A DNA stretch of 64,000 bases from CAVPUA01 sp963828015 (GTDB taxonomy: Bacteria > Actinomycetota > Actinomycetes > Mycobacteriales > Jatrophihabitantaceae), in NCBI GenBank assembly GCA_963828015.1, contig CAWHCD010000006.1:186001-250000 (forward strand), given 5' to 3'. The notes beneath the pieces were generated by a model. It was not told where the DNA came from and did not search any database. It saw nothing but the letters and a program-made list of their open reading frames with translations. Position 1 is the stretch's first letter, and each line of letters starts with the position of its first letter. This document shows positions 39,727 to 48,697 of this stretch, in pieces. Position numbers and translations under genes: made by a program.

Positions 39727-41364
39727 TCAGTCGGTGAGTTCCTCGTGCTTCTCGGACTCGGCCAGCGCAATGGCGTCCAGCTCGGCCTGGATCTCGGGCT
39801 TCTCGACAACCGGACGGAAGAACCCACGCACGTGCTGGAACGGGGCGCGCCCGACCTTGTTCATTCGCTTCGGGACGGGGGTACCGGCGTAGGTCAGCTG
39901 GCCGTGGCCATGGTCGTCTGTCGGTCCCAGCGGCTGGTGCACCTCGATGAACTCGCCGGTGGGCAGCCGCTTGATGATGCCGGTCTCGATGCCGTGCTCG
40001 AGCACCTCACGGTCATGGCGTTGCAGCCCCAGACAGACCCGGTAGGTGACGAGGTAGCCGATCGGCGGGCCGACGAACAGGGTGATCCGGCCCCACCAGG
40101 TCATGGCGTTGAGCGAGATGTCGAACGCCTTGGCGATGAGGTCGTTACCGCCGGAGATGAACAGCACCATCACGAAGATCAACGCCATGACCGCGAGTGA
40201 GGTGCGGACCGGAGCGTCTCGGGGCCGCTGCAGCAGGTTGTGCGAGAGCCGGTCCTTGGTCAGCTTTGCCTCGATGAACGGATACGTGGCGGCCATCCCG
40301 ATCAGGATTCCCGGGAGCACAACCGTGGGCCAGAACAGCGGTGGAATGTTGTAGCCCCAGCTTCGGAACTCCCACGAGGGCATCAGACGAGTCGAGCCGT
40401 CGAGCATCGCCATGTACCAGTCGGGCTGGGAACCGGCCGAGACCTGAGCCGGGTTGTAGGGCCCGAACAGCCAGATCGGGTTGATCTGCGCGAGACCGCC
40501 GAGGGCGGCCAGCGCACCGAAGACGATGAAGAAGAAGCCGCCGGCCTTGGCCGCGTAGACGGGGAAGACCCGCTCGCCGCGCACGGTGTGCTCGTCGTGT
40601 CCCGGGCCGGGGAACTGGGTGTGCTTCTGACGCACGATCAGGGCCAGGTGGGCCCCCACCAGGCCGGCCAGAATCGCCGGTATCAGCAGCACATGGGCGA
40701 TGTAGAGCCGTCCGATGATCGCATCGCCGGGGAAGGGCCCTCCGAAGACGGCGAATGACACCCAGGTGCCGACCACGGGTATCGACAACATGATCGCATC
40801 GGCGATCCGCAGTCCGGTTCCGGAGAGGAGGTCGTCGGGCAGCGAGTAGCCAGCGAAGCCTTCCACCACGCCGAGCACGATCAGCAGCAGCCCGATGATC
40901 CAGTTGAACTCGCGCGGCTTGCGGTACGCGCCGGTGAAGAACACCCGCATCATGTGGATGACCATCGCGGCCAGGAACATGAGCGCGGCCCAGTGATGGA
41001 TCTGGCGAATGACCAGCCCGCCGCGGACGTCGAAGCTGATGTTGAGCGTCGAGGCGTAGGCGCGCGACATCGTCACGCCGTCGAGCGGGATGTAGCGACC
41101 GTGATAGACGGTTTCGCCCATCGAGGCGTCGAAGAAGAACGACAGGTAGGTGCCGGTCAGCAGCAGCACGATGAAGGAGTAGAGGGCGATCTCGCCCATC
41201 ATGAACGACCAGTGGTCGGGGAAGACCTTGTTCAGCTGCTTGCGGATCGGGCCGGCGACGTTGAGTCGCTCGTCGACATAGGCCGCAGCCTTGCCCTGCG
41301 GGGTCGCCGGGCCGCCCGTGCGTCGGGTGGCCGAACGCTTCGGACGTACCGGGGTCGCCGTCAT
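39727..41364 (-). CDS. qcrB: Cytochrome bc1 complex cytochrome b subunit
   Basis: Menaquinol-oxidising subunit of the actinobacterial bcc complex, 545 residues. N-terminal cytochrome b helices contain the haem ligands in RQIHHWAALMFLAAMVIHMMR and RLYIAHVLLIPAILAGLVGAHL. The quinol-site PEWY motif is present as PDWY, which is typical of this phylum. A long C-terminal cytoplasmic tail follows. GGAGG precedes the ATG. Last gene of the ctaE-qcrC-qcrA-qcrB operon, the same order as in mycobacteria. Target class of Q203-like inhibitors. Confidence 0.96.
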   Translation of the reverse strand: MTATPVRPKRSATRRTGGPATPQGKAAAYVDERLNVAGPIRKQLNKVFPDHWSFMMGEIALYSFIVLLLTGTYLSFFFDASMGETVYHGRYIPLDGVTMSRAYASTLNISFDVRGGLVIRQIHHWAALMFLAAMVIHMMRVFFTGAYRKPREFNWIIGLLLIVLGVVEGFAGYSLPDDLLSGTGLRIADAIMLSIPVVGTWVSFAVFGGPFPGDAIIGRLYIAHVLLIPAILAGLVGAHLALIVRQKHTQFPGPGHDEHTVRGERVFPVYAAKAGGFFFIVFGALAALGGLAQINPIWLFGPYNPAQVSAGSQPDWYMAMLDGSTRLMPSWEFRSWGYNIPPLFWPTVVLPGILIGMAATYPFIEAKLTKDRLSHNLLQRPRDAPVRTSLAVMALIFVMVLFISGGNDLIAKAFDISLNAMTWWGRITLFVGPPIGYLVTYRVCLGLQRHDREVLEHGIETGIIKRLPTGEFIEVHQPLGPTDDHGHGQLTYAGTPVPKRMNKVGRAPFQHVRGFFRPVVEKPEIQAELDAIALAESEKHEELTD

Positions 41365-41398
41365 CGCCTGCCTCCAGGAGGGGTGAGGTCACAGGTAC

Positions 41399-42472
41399 TC
41401 ATGTGGGCCGGTTCCAGAATCCGGGACCGATCGGCTCAGGGAAGTCGGCCACGGCGACCAGGAACTGCTGCCCGTCCGAGGTCGTCTCCAGTCCCAGCGG
41501 CAGCTTGGGCAGGCTGCGGGTGGCCGGCCCGAACACGGGCTTGGCGTCCTCGAGAACCTCGAACTGCGACTGGTGGCACGGGCACAGCAGGCGCGAGGTC
41601 TGCTGTTCGTAGAGCGAGGCCGGGCAACCGGCGTGGGTGCAGATCTTGGAGTAGGCGATGTAGTCGCCGACCTGGAAGCTGCCTTGGCCCTTGCGCGACT
41701 TGACCTGCTGCCCGGGGCGCAGGCGGATGAGCAGCGTCGGGGAGGATGCGTCGTTGACGAAGCCAACCGGGAAAACGGTCGCCACACCGCCGGGAGCCAT
41801 GTCGTTGGCGTTCACGCGGCGCCCGTCGGAGTAGATGATCGGCACCCCGTTCGGGAACTTGCCGGTCGCCAGCAGCGTCCCGTAGGGCGTGTGGTCGAGC
41901 TGATCGCCGGGCTTCTTGATCAGGGCGCCGACGAGCGCGATGAGCGGCACCGTGGCCACAGCGCCGCCGGCCAGCACCAGCGAGCGCATGAGCAGCTTGC
42001 GGCGGGGCAGGCCCGTGTCCTGCAGGCCGATCGCCAGGGTGGCCTGGGTCATGAGCTTGTCTTCTTCGGTGCTCGGGGCGTCGTGGCGATCCTGCTCGAC
42101 TTCCTCCTCGGGCATCAGCCACTTGGCCCACAACACCGCGCCGACACCCATCAGCAGGAGCATCAGCCCCAGCAGGCCACCGAGCAGCGGGGTGTAGAAG
42201 CGGAAGTTCTGGCTCTGGGTCGGCAGCTGCCAGTGGAAGGGCACCGCGACGAAGGCCACGACGAAGCCGACCCCGGCCAGCGCCGAGAGGAAAAAGCACG
42301 TCGCTACTGCTCGTTCGGCCCGCTTCTCCGCCTTCGTGCCGCGGATCGGGAATCGGTCACGGCGGTGGATGACGTAGACGCCGTCGGCTTCCGCGCCGGC
42401 GATCATCCGCTCTTCCGGGGAGAGCTGCTCCAGCTCTGCGGCGCTCAGTTCGGTGGAATCATGGGTACTCAC
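41399..42472 (-). CDS. qcrA: Rieske iron-sulfur subunit of the bcc complex
   Basis: A 357-residue actinobacterial Rieske subunit with three membrane helices (about 57-80, 98-120, 163-185) instead of one, and a C-terminal [2Fe-2S] domain with CTHAGC and CPCHQSQFEV. GTG at 42472 is chosen because it overlaps the qcrC stop by four bases (GTGA); an in-frame start six codons upstream lies inside qcrC. Passes electrons from menaquinol to the dihaem cytochrome QcrC. Confidence 0.95.
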   Translation of the reverse strand: MSTHDSTELSAAELEQLSPEERMIAGAEADGVYVIHRRDRFPIRGTKAEKRAERAVATCFFLSALAGVGFVVAFVAVPFHWQLPTQSQNFRFYTPLLGGLLGLMLLLMGVGAVLWAKWLMPEEEVEQDRHDAPSTEEDKLMTQATLAIGLQDTGLPRRKLLMRSLVLAGGAVATVPLIALVGALIKKPGDQLDHTPYGTLLATGKFPNGVPIIYSDGRRVNANDMAPGGVATVFPVGFVNDASSPTLLIRLRPGQQVKSRKGQGSFQVGDYIAYSKICTHAGCPASLYEQQTSRLLCPCHQSQFEVLEDAKPVFGPATRSLPKLPLGLETTSDGQQFLVAVADFPEPIGPGFWNRPT

Positions 42473-43371
42473 GACTTCGCTCCGATCCACAGGATCGTTC
42501 CGACCATGAAGCCGATGCCGACGATCCAGATCACCAGTCCCTCAGACACCGGGCCGATGCGGTCCAGGCCGGCTCCGCCTGGGTCGGCAGAGGCCTTCAT
42601 CGTCTGGATGTAGGTGAGGATCTGCTTCTTCTGCGTCGGGGTCAGCTGGTTGTCGCTGAAGACCGGCATGTTCTCGGGGCCGGACTGCATAGCGGCGTAG
42701 ATCTGGCTGTCGGTGGCGTCATTGAGGCCCGGTGCGGTCTTGCCGGCCGACAGCGGGGCGCCCTTGCCCGCGAACCCGTGGCAGGACGCGCAGTTGAGCC
42801 GGAACAGTTCACCGCCCTGTGCCAGTTGGCCCGGCGCCTTGGTATCCACGCGCAGGCTCCCGGACGGAACCTCTGGGCCACCACCGACGGACTGGACGTA
42901 GGCCGCGATCGCGTTGACCTGCGCCTCGGTGAAGGCTGAGGGCTTGCGATCGTTCTCGGCGCCCTGCCCGGACGCGGGCATGCGGCCGGTGCTGACCTGG
43001 AAGTAGGCCGCCGACTGGCCGACCCCGATCAGGGACGGGCCGCGGCCGGTGACGCCCTGCAGGTTGGCGCCGTGGCAGGTGATGCAGCTGACGTCGAAGA
43101 GCTGGCGACCTTGATCGATCTGGGCTTGATTCGACGTGGCGTTGTCGGCATTGGACGTGGAGGCGAACAGCCCGTAAAGCCCACCCATCGAGGCGAGTGC
43201 GGCCATCAGCACCAGGCCACCGGCCAGCCGGCGGCGCCAGCTGCGGCGGACGGGCTTCGCGCGCGGAGTCGACTTGTCCTCACCCATCGCCGAAACGGCG
43301 GGTGCGAAGCCGAACTCGTCATCCAACGCGGCGTCGTTCTGCGCGTCGTCTGCGCTATCGCTCACGGACAT
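42469..43371 (-). CDS. qcrC: Dihaem cytochrome c subunit of the bcc complex
   Basis: About 300 residues: a charged cytoplasmic N-terminus, one membrane helix (about 48-68), two c-type haem domains with CITCH and CASCH, and a C-terminal membrane helix (LVIWIVGIGFMVGTILW). The two haems replace a mobile cytochrome c and hand electrons directly to CtaC in the supercomplex. ATG at 43371 is annotated; GTG at 43365 is better spaced from GGAAGG and may be the true start. Follows ctaE by 43 bases. Confidence 0.94.
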   Translation of the reverse strand: MSVSDSADDAQNDAALDDEFGFAPAVSAMGEDKSTPRAKPVRRSWRRRLAGGLVLMAALASMGGLYGLFASTSNADNATSNQAQIDQGRQLFDVSCITCHGANLQGVTGRGPSLIGVGQSAAYFQVSTGRMPASGQGAENDRKPSAFTEAQVNAIAAYVQSVGGGPEVPSGSLRVDTKAPGQLAQGGELFRLNCASCHGFAGKGAPLSAGKTAPGLNDATDSQIYAAMQSGPENMPVFSDNQLTPTQKKQILTYIQTMKASADPGGAGLDRIGPVSEGLVIWIVGIGFMVGTILWIGAKS

Positions 43372-43414
43372 CCCTTCCGGTTGCCTTCGATGCTCATGCG
43401 GGGGCTGGACGCGG

Positions 43415-44050
43415 TCAACGTATTAAGTAGATGGTCGCGAACAGGCCGATCCACACGATGTCGACGAAGTGCCAGTAGTAGGACACCACGATCGCCGCCG
43501 TGGCCTGCGCCGGGGTGAACTTGCTCAGGGTTGTTCGAGCCAGGAACAGGATGAATGCGATCAGCCCGCCCATGACGTGGAGCCCGTGAAAGCCGGTCGT
43601 CAGGAAGAAGACCGAGCCGTAACCGGTGGCCGAGATGGTGTTTCCGTCGTGGTACTGCAGCCGGTACTCCCCGGCCTGGCCCAGCACGAAGATCAGGCCC
43701 AGGAAGAAGGTGATCGTGAACCAGCGGCGCAGCCCGTAGACATCCCCACGTTCGGCGCAGAAGACGCCCCACTGGCAGGTCACGCTGGAGAAGATCAGGA
43801 TCAGTGTGAACGGCAACGCGTAGAGCGGAACGCCGTGCCACAGGAAAAGGTCGGGGTGCTTGCCGTCCGGAAGCGCCATCGGCCAGTCGTGGCTGTGCAT
43901 GGACCGCACGGTGAAGTACATCGCGAAAAGGCCCGCGAAGAACATCAGTTCGCTGGACAGCCAGACCACCGTGCCGACCGCCACGATGTTCGGGCGCGTC
44001 AGCGAATGCACCTTGCTGGACTCGAAAGTAGGCGAGGCGGTCGAGGTCAC
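43415..44050 (-). CDS. ctaE: Cytochrome c oxidase subunit III
   Basis: A 211-residue protein with five membrane helices and the subunit III core WLSSELMFFAGLFAMYF, FFLTTGFHGLHVMGGLIAF and SYYWHFVDIVWIGLF. GTG at 44050 starts the family N-terminus and has an AATAAT box six bases upstream; a longer reading from 44137 would overlap the divergent promoter and is rejected. First gene of the ctaE-qcrCAB operon. Confidence 0.94.
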   Translation of the reverse strand: MTSTASPTFESSKVHSLTRPNIVAVGTVVWLSSELMFFAGLFAMYFTVRSMHSHDWPMALPDGKHPDLFLWHGVPLYALPFTLILIFSSVTCQWGVFCAERGDVYGLRRWFTITFFLGLIFVLGQAGEYRLQYHDGNTISATGYGSVFFLTTGFHGLHVMGGLIAFILFLARTTLSKFTPAQATAAIVVSYYWHFVDIVWIGLFATIYLIR

Positions 44051-44056
44051 GCTCGT

Positions 44057-44062
44057 ATTATT
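44057..44062 (-). promoter_or_regulatory. -10 box of the ctaE-qcrCAB operon
   Basis: AATAAT on the minus strand ends six bases before the GTG at 44050. It faces away from the TACCAT box of the divergent gene. Confidence 0.45.
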
Positions 44063-44131
44063 GCCTGACCGCCACGGCGCACTGTGCGCAGGGTGTGGGT
44101 AGGCGGGCGTGGCGTTGAACTCACCCGCCGA

Positions 44132-44137
44132 TACCAT
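44132..44137 (+). promoter_or_regulatory. -10 box of leaderless receiver-like gene
   Basis: TACCAT ends seven bases before the GTG at 44145. Confidence 0.45.
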
Positions 44138-44144
44138 CGCTCAG

Positions 44145-44585
44145 GTGAACAGTGCGAGCATCGGTGGATCCGCCGCGGCGGATCGGGTCAACGTCCTGGT
44201 GTACAGCCATCGCCCCGAGTTTCGGGCCTCTGTGCGCACCGCTGTCGGGCGGCGCCCAGCCCCGGATGCGCCCCGGATCGACTGGGTCGAGTGTGACCGC
44301 AGCGCTGATGTGATCCACGAGATCGACCTGGGTCAGATCGAGCTGGTGATCCTCGATGGCGAGTCGCAGCCGACGGGCGGAATGGGCCTGGCCCGCCAGT
44401 TCAAGTACGAGATCGACGACTGCCCACCGATCATCGTGGTGGTCGCGCGCAAGCAGGACGGCTGGCTGGCGCACTGGTCGCTCGCCGACGCGGTTCTGAG
44501 CCAGCCGATCGATCCGGTCGGTGCGGCCGCGGTCGTGGCCGAGCAGCTGCACGCGCGGCTCTCGGGCATACCTGTCGTGCGCTAG
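44145..44585 (+). CDS. Atypical response-regulator receiver-like protein
   Basis: A 146-residue protein with a CheY-like alpha/beta layout: VNVLVYSHRPEFRASVRTAV (strand 1), IELVILDGESQPTGGMGLARQ (strand 3 with a possible phospho-acceptor Asp), PPIIVVVARKQDGW (strand 4 and the conserved Lys). The acidic pair at the end of strand 1 is replaced by YSHRPE, so Mg2+-dependent phosphorylation is unlikely. No output domain. It sits six bases ahead of trpD, as homologues commonly do in actinobacteria. GTG at 44145 is chosen over 44109 because of the -10 box. Confidence 0.8.
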   Translation: MNSASIGGSAAADRVNVLVYSHRPEFRASVRTAVGRRPAPDAPRIDWVECDRSADVIHEIDLGQIELVILDGESQPTGGMGLARQFKYEIDDCPPIIVVVARKQDGWLAHWSLADAVLSQPIDPVGAAAVVAEQLHARLSGIPVVR

Positions 44586-44591
44586 CGGTCG

Positions 44592-45656
44592 ATGACCGAC
44601 CCCGCGCTCACGTCCCACTCCTGGCCCTCACTGCTGGCGGCCCTGCTGGCCGGTGACTCCCTGGACACCCCCGCCACCACGTGGGCCATGCAGGAGATCA
44701 TTTCGGGCCAGGCGACCGCGGCCCAGCTGGCGGCCTTCGCCGTGCTGCTGCGGGCCAAGGGGGAGACCGCGGCCGAGCTGACCGGGCTGGTGCACGCGAT
44801 GCTGGCGCAGGCGACTCCGGTGAAGGTCGACGGGCGCTCGGTCGACGTGGTTGGTACCGGCGGGGACAGGGCCCACACGGTGAACATCTCGACGATGGCG
44901 GCCCTGGTTGTCGCGGGCACCGGTCGCCAGGTCGTCAAGCACGGCAATCGGGCCGCTTCGTCCTCGTGCGGCGCGGCGGACGTCCTCGAAGAGCTCGGCG
45001 TGGTGATCGACCTCTCGGCCGCGGGCGTCGAAGCGACGGTGCGCGAGGTCGGCATCGGCTTCTGTTTCGCGCCGGTCTTTCACGCCGGCATGCGCTACGC
45101 CGGGCCGCCCCGGCGCGAGATCGGGGTCCCGACGGTCTTCAACGTGGTCGGTCCGCTGTCCAACCCGGCCCGACCGGCGGCGTCGGCGATCGGTTGCGCC
45201 GATCCCCGGATGGCGCCGGTGATGGCCCAGGTGCTCGCCGATCGCGGCGATACGGCGCTCGTCGTGCGCGGCGACGACGGGCTCGACGAGCTCACGACCA
45301 CGACCACGTCGACGATCTGGCTGGCCCAGGCGCGGACGGTGCGCTCGTTCGGCTTCGACCCGACCCGCTTCGGTATCGCCGCGGTGCCGCCGGCCGCATT
45401 GCGCGGCGGGGACCGGGTCTACAACGCCGCGGTGGTCCACGATGTGCTGGCCGGGCGGGCCGGCGGGGCGCGTGACGTCGTGATCCTCAACGCCGCTGCC
45501 GCGATCGTCGCCTTCGACGGCTTGCCCGATGACGATTTCGACGCGCGGTTCGCCGACGCGCTGACGCAGGCGGGTGCGGCGGTCGACTCCGGTGCGGCCG
45601 CGGCGGTGCTGGCCGGCTGGGTCACCGCCAGCGTGCGCGCCCGCGACTCCGGGTGA
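44592..45656 (+). CDS. trpD: Anthranilate phosphoribosyltransferase
   Basis: Second step of tryptophan synthesis: anthranilate + PRPP to phosphoribosylanthranilate. The 354 residues show the PRPP loop VDVVGTGGDRAHTVNIST, VKHGNRAASSSCGAADVLEELG and the anthranilate-side GIGFCFAPVFHAGMRYAGPPRR. No other trp gene is adjacent, as for mycobacterial trpD beside ctaE. It starts six bases after the receiver-like gene and its stop overlaps the next start (GTGA). Confidence 0.95.
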   Translation: MTDPALTSHSWPSLLAALLAGDSLDTPATTWAMQEIISGQATAAQLAAFAVLLRAKGETAAELTGLVHAMLAQATPVKVDGRSVDVVGTGGDRAHTVNISTMAALVVAGTGRQVVKHGNRAASSSCGAADVLEELGVVIDLSAAGVEATVREVGIGFCFAPVFHAGMRYAGPPRREIGVPTVFNVVGPLSNPARPAASAIGCADPRMAPVMAQVLADRGDTALVVRGDDGLDELTTTTTSTIWLAQARTVRSFGFDPTRFGIAAVPPAALRGGDRVYNAAVVHDVLAGRAGGARDVVILNAAAAIVAFDGLPDDDFDARFADALTQAGAAVDSGAAAAVLAGWVTASVRARDSG

Positions 45657-46822
45657 GTCACACTGGAGTGGTGAGCGGAGCGCGCCGAATCCCCCGACTG
45701 GTGATCGCTGCCTGGCTGATCGCCGCCGTGCTGGTGCTCGGCCTCGCCTTCGCCGTCGTCGCCCATCTCGGCAGCGCGAGCGGCAGCTCAGACGGCATGC
45801 ACATGGGTCACGCGCTCTTCCGCGGCGGGGCGCCGGCGCTGGATCAGCCGTTGCTCGGCTCGGCCCTGTTCACGGCCTGGCAATTCGATCCGGTCGCCCT
45901 GGTCGTGCTCATCCTGGCCGCGGCAACCTACCTGACCGCCGCTGGATTGGTGTCGGTCCGGCAGCCCGGCCGGCGCTGGTCGGGGTGGGCGACGGTGTCG
46001 TTCCTGGCCGGGCTGCTCGTGTGTGGGCTGGCGACGAACTCGAGCATCGCCGTCTATGACCAGGCGCTGTTCTCGGCGCACATGATCGGGCACCTCATGC
46101 TGGTGATGGTCGCCCCGGCCCTGATCGTCGCCGGCCGCCCGTTCACGCTGGCCGTCCAGGCGTCGGCCCGGCCGCAGCGGGTGCGCGCCGCGCTGCAGGG
46201 GCGGGTGGTGTCGCTGCTCACCGCGCCCCCGGTCGCGCTGGCCAGCTATGCCGCGGTGATCGTCGGATCGCACCTGACCGGCGTGATGGACACGGTCATG
46301 CGCACCACCTGGGCCGGTCAGGTCGAGCATCTGGTCTATCTGCTGGTGGGCGTGCAGTTCTTCGTGCTGGTGATCGGCGACGAGCCGTTGCGCTGGCGGC
46401 TGACCACACCGGCGCGTTGGCTGATGCTGGCGATCGCCATGGCGGTCGACACGTTCACCGGCATCGTGCTGCTGCAGGGTAGTTCGCCGGTGACGATGCT
46501 GCCCGCGCCCGGGCTGCACGTCGACGCGCTGTCCGACACCCGGACCGGCGGGGCGATCATGTGGTTCGGCGGCGACGCCCTGATGGCTTTGGTCATGATC
46601 GTGCTGGTGCTGGGCTGGCTGCGCCGGCCCGAGTTGCGCGACCGCGACCAGAGCGGCTGGGCCGAACAGGCTCGGCGGGCCACCTTCACCGAACACACCG
46701 GGCTGGCCGTCTCTTCACCGGCGGAGGCCGCCGAGGGCGACGGCGAGGCCGCATTCGACGACGACGACCACGCCCGCACGGCGTACAACGATTGGCTGGC
46801 CCAGCTCTCGCGTCGGCAGTAG
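45653..46822 (+). CDS. CtaG-like cytochrome c oxidase assembly membrane protein
   Basis: A 389-residue membrane protein with about eight or nine helices of the caa3-type CtaG family. The conserved histidine segment FSAHMIGHLMLVMVAPALIV is in the middle; an N-terminal loop with DGMHMGH may bind copper; the C-terminal tail is acidic. A role in CuA/CuB assembly of the oxidase encoded next door is likely but inferred. GTG at 45653 overlaps the trpD stop; GTG at 45668 or 45671, after GGAG, are alternatives. Confidence 0.87.
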   Translation: MSHTGVVSGARRIPRLVIAAWLIAAVLVLGLAFAVVAHLGSASGSSDGMHMGHALFRGGAPALDQPLLGSALFTAWQFDPVALVVLILAAATYLTAAGLVSVRQPGRRWSGWATVSFLAGLLVCGLATNSSIAVYDQALFSAHMIGHLMLVMVAPALIVAGRPFTLAVQASARPQRVRAALQGRVVSLLTAPPVALASYAAVIVGSHLTGVMDTVMRTTWAGQVEHLVYLLVGVQFFVLVIGDEPLRWRLTTPARWLMLAIAMAVDTFTGIVLLQGSSPVTMLPAPGLHVDALSDTRTGGAIMWFGGDALMALVMIVLVLGWLRRPELRDRDQSGWAEQARRATFTEHTGLAVSSPAEAAEGDGEAAFDDDDHARTAYNDWLAQLSRRQ

Positions 46823-46832
46823 CGGTTCAGGT

Positions 46833-46859
46833 TTCAGGCCCGGGTCGGGCGGGCCTGAA
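46833..46859. terminator. Bidirectional hairpin at the converging CtaG/UvrC-like ends
   Basis: TTCAGGCCCG and CGGGCCTGAA form a perfect 10-pair stem with a seven-base loop, ten bases after the CtaG-like stop. It includes the last codons of the UvrC-like gene. Confidence 0.65.
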
Positions 46860-48612
46860 CGCGAAGATGGCGCTGGTCGCTGAACGGCGACGCCGCTCGG
46901 CGAGCCGGGTCACCGGCATAACGAGACCCCAGCGACCCGGCTCCGAAGGCGGGCAGCGACCACGGCTCGGAGGTGTGGACCAGTCGGGTGCCCGGCTCCT
47001 CGAGCCAGCGCAGCACGCATTCGGTCTCCTCGGCCAGTGCGGCGGGCAATGGCCCTGGGCCGGGCTCGACGGCGTCGGCGGTCGCCAGCAGGGCCTCGAT
47101 CACCGTCCAGGGCGTGAGGCCGCGCAGGGCCGAACCGGCCGCGGCCAGCCGGCCGTAGCGGACGACCGCGAGTTCCCAGCCACCGTCACCGTCCGGACGG
47201 GCGGCGACGACCTCGCTGATCCGGGTCATGGACTGCAGGCGTTGCATGCGGGCGCACGCGCGAACGACGGCGGCGATCCGATCGCGCAATACCGCGGCCT
47301 GCTCGAATCGCTGCTCGTCGGACAGGTTCCGCAGCTTGTTCTGCAGCGGGGCGATCAACGGCGCGACGTCGCCGGCCCAGGCGCTCCCGATCAAGGCCAC
47401 CAACTCGTCGTATTCGCTGTTGGGGCCGCCGCCTTCGCAGGGGGCACAGCACTTGCCGATGCCGGCCAGCACACAGGCAGCGCGCACGGCCCGCCGCAGC
47501 GACAGGCGATCGGTGCACTGACGCAGCGGTACCGCGTCGTGAATGGCGTCCCGCACGATCTCGGCCTGGCGCTGGGATCGCAACGGCCCTAGGTAGGACG
47601 CGCCGTCGCTCTGCACGGCGCGGACGATCGACAACCGCGGAAAGGCCTCGGCGGTCAGCTTCAACCAGACGGCCCGTTCCGGAAACTTGGATCGGCGGTT
47701 GTAGCGCGGCTTGTGCGCGGCGATCAGCCGCAGCTCGCGCACCTGGGCCTCGAGGGCATGCGCGCACTCGATCGGGTCGACCCGTTCAGCCAGTCCGATC
47801 ATCTCGCCCATGCGGCTGCGCGTCTCGCTAGCGAGAAAGTACTGCCGGACCCGAGTGCGCAGGTTGCGGCTCGTCCCGATGTAGAGCGCCTCGCCCTTGC
47901 CGTCACGGAAGATGTACACACCCGGCCCGGTCGGGAGCCCATCGGCGAGATGACGCTTGCGCCGCTGGGCATCGGAGACCTGCGCGGTGAAGGAACGCAG
48001 TTCGGGCAGGGACTGCACGCCGACGCCCCCCAGCCGCGCAATCAGCCCGTGCAGGACGTTGACGGTCGCCTGGGCGTCGGCCAGCGCGCGGTGCACAGGC
48101 ACGACGTCAGCGCGGAAGTACTGCGCGAGTGTCGAGAGCTTGCAGTTGGGCACGTCGTCGCGCGTCAGCACCCGGCGGGCCAGCACGGCGGTGTCGACGA
48201 CCGCGAAACCTGGCCAGGGCGTGTCGCAGGCCACGCAGGCCGCCCGCAGAAAGCCGATATCGAACGGCGCGTTGTGCGCGACGAGCACGCTGCCGCGGGC
48301 GAACTCGAGAAAGGCCGGCAGCACCGATTCGATACCCGGTGCCGCGACCACCATCGAGTCGGTGATCCCCGTGAGCACGCTCACGAAGGCCGTGATCGAG
48401 GTCCGTGGGTTGACCAGAGTCTGGAACTCGCCAAGCACCTGGCCGCTGCGCACCTTTACCGCGCCGATCTCGGTGATGGCATCGCCGGCCGCCGATCCGC
48501 CCGTGGTCTCGAGATCGACGACCGTGAAGGTCGTCAACCGAAGCGGCTCGTCGAGTTCGTCGATGCCGTCGAGGGCGATCTGGCCGGGGATCGGCTGCGC
48601 TGTGCTGGTCAC
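46834..48612 (-). CDS. DnaQ-type exonuclease fused to a UvrC-like GIY-YIG domain
   Basis: A 592-residue protein. The N-terminal DEDD exonuclease (FTVVDLETTGGSAAGDAITE, VLVAHNAPFDIGFLRAA, HRALADAQATVNVLHGL) is followed by a UvrC-type GIY-YIG nuclease domain (GPGVYIFRDGKGEALYIGTSRNL) and a UvrC-like middle region with two cysteines in CAPCEG. The UvrC C-terminal endonuclease and HhH domains are missing. This is the Cho-like protein found beside trpD in mycobacteria (Rv2191 type) and is thought to act in DNA repair. GTG at 48612 follows a TAGCGT box by seven bases. Confidence 0.9.
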   Translation of the reverse strand: MTSTAQPIPGQIALDGIDELDEPLRLTTFTVVDLETTGGSAAGDAITEIGAVKVRSGQVLGEFQTLVNPRTSITAFVSVLTGITDSMVVAAPGIESVLPAFLEFARGSVLVAHNAPFDIGFLRAACVACDTPWPGFAVVDTAVLARRVLTRDDVPNCKLSTLAQYFRADVVPVHRALADAQATVNVLHGLIARLGGVGVQSLPELRSFTAQVSDAQRRKRHLADGLPTGPGVYIFRDGKGEALYIGTSRNLRTRVRQYFLASETRSRMGEMIGLAERVDPIECAHALEAQVRELRLIAAHKPRYNRRSKFPERAVWLKLTAEAFPRLSIVRAVQSDGASYLGPLRSQRQAEIVRDAIHDAVPLRQCTDRLSLRRAVRAACVLAGIGKCCAPCEGGGPNSEYDELVALIGSAWAGDVAPLIAPLQNKLRNLSDEQRFEQAAVLRDRIAAVVRACARMQRLQSMTRISEVVAARPDGDGGWELAVVRYGRLAAAGSALRGLTPWTVIEALLATADAVEPGPGPLPAALAEETECVLRWLEEPGTRLVHTSEPWSLPAFGAGSLGSRYAGDPARRAASPFSDQRHLRVQARPTRA

Positions 48613-48619
48613 GGTCGGG

Positions 48620-48642
48620 ACGCTAAATCGGCCCTCTGACGA
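48620..48642 (-). promoter_or_regulatory. PafBC/RecA-NDp-like promoter of the UvrC-like gene
   Basis: Minus strand: TCGTCAGAG, eight bases, TAGCGT, then seven bases to the GTG. The published pattern is tTGTCRgtg-N8-TAnnnT; spacing is exact and only the first T of TGTCR differs. A DNA-damage promoter fits a repair nuclease. Confidence 0.5.
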
Positions 48643-48685
48643 AAACGCTCAGCCCGCGCACCGGAGCCTCCGGGTGCTACTGCGG

Positions 48686-48691
48686 TAGCAT
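48686..48691 (+). promoter_or_regulatory. -10 box of the leaderless toxin-antitoxin pair
   Basis: TAGCAT ends six bases before the ATG at 48698. Confidence 0.45.
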
Positions 48692-48697
48692 CGAGGT

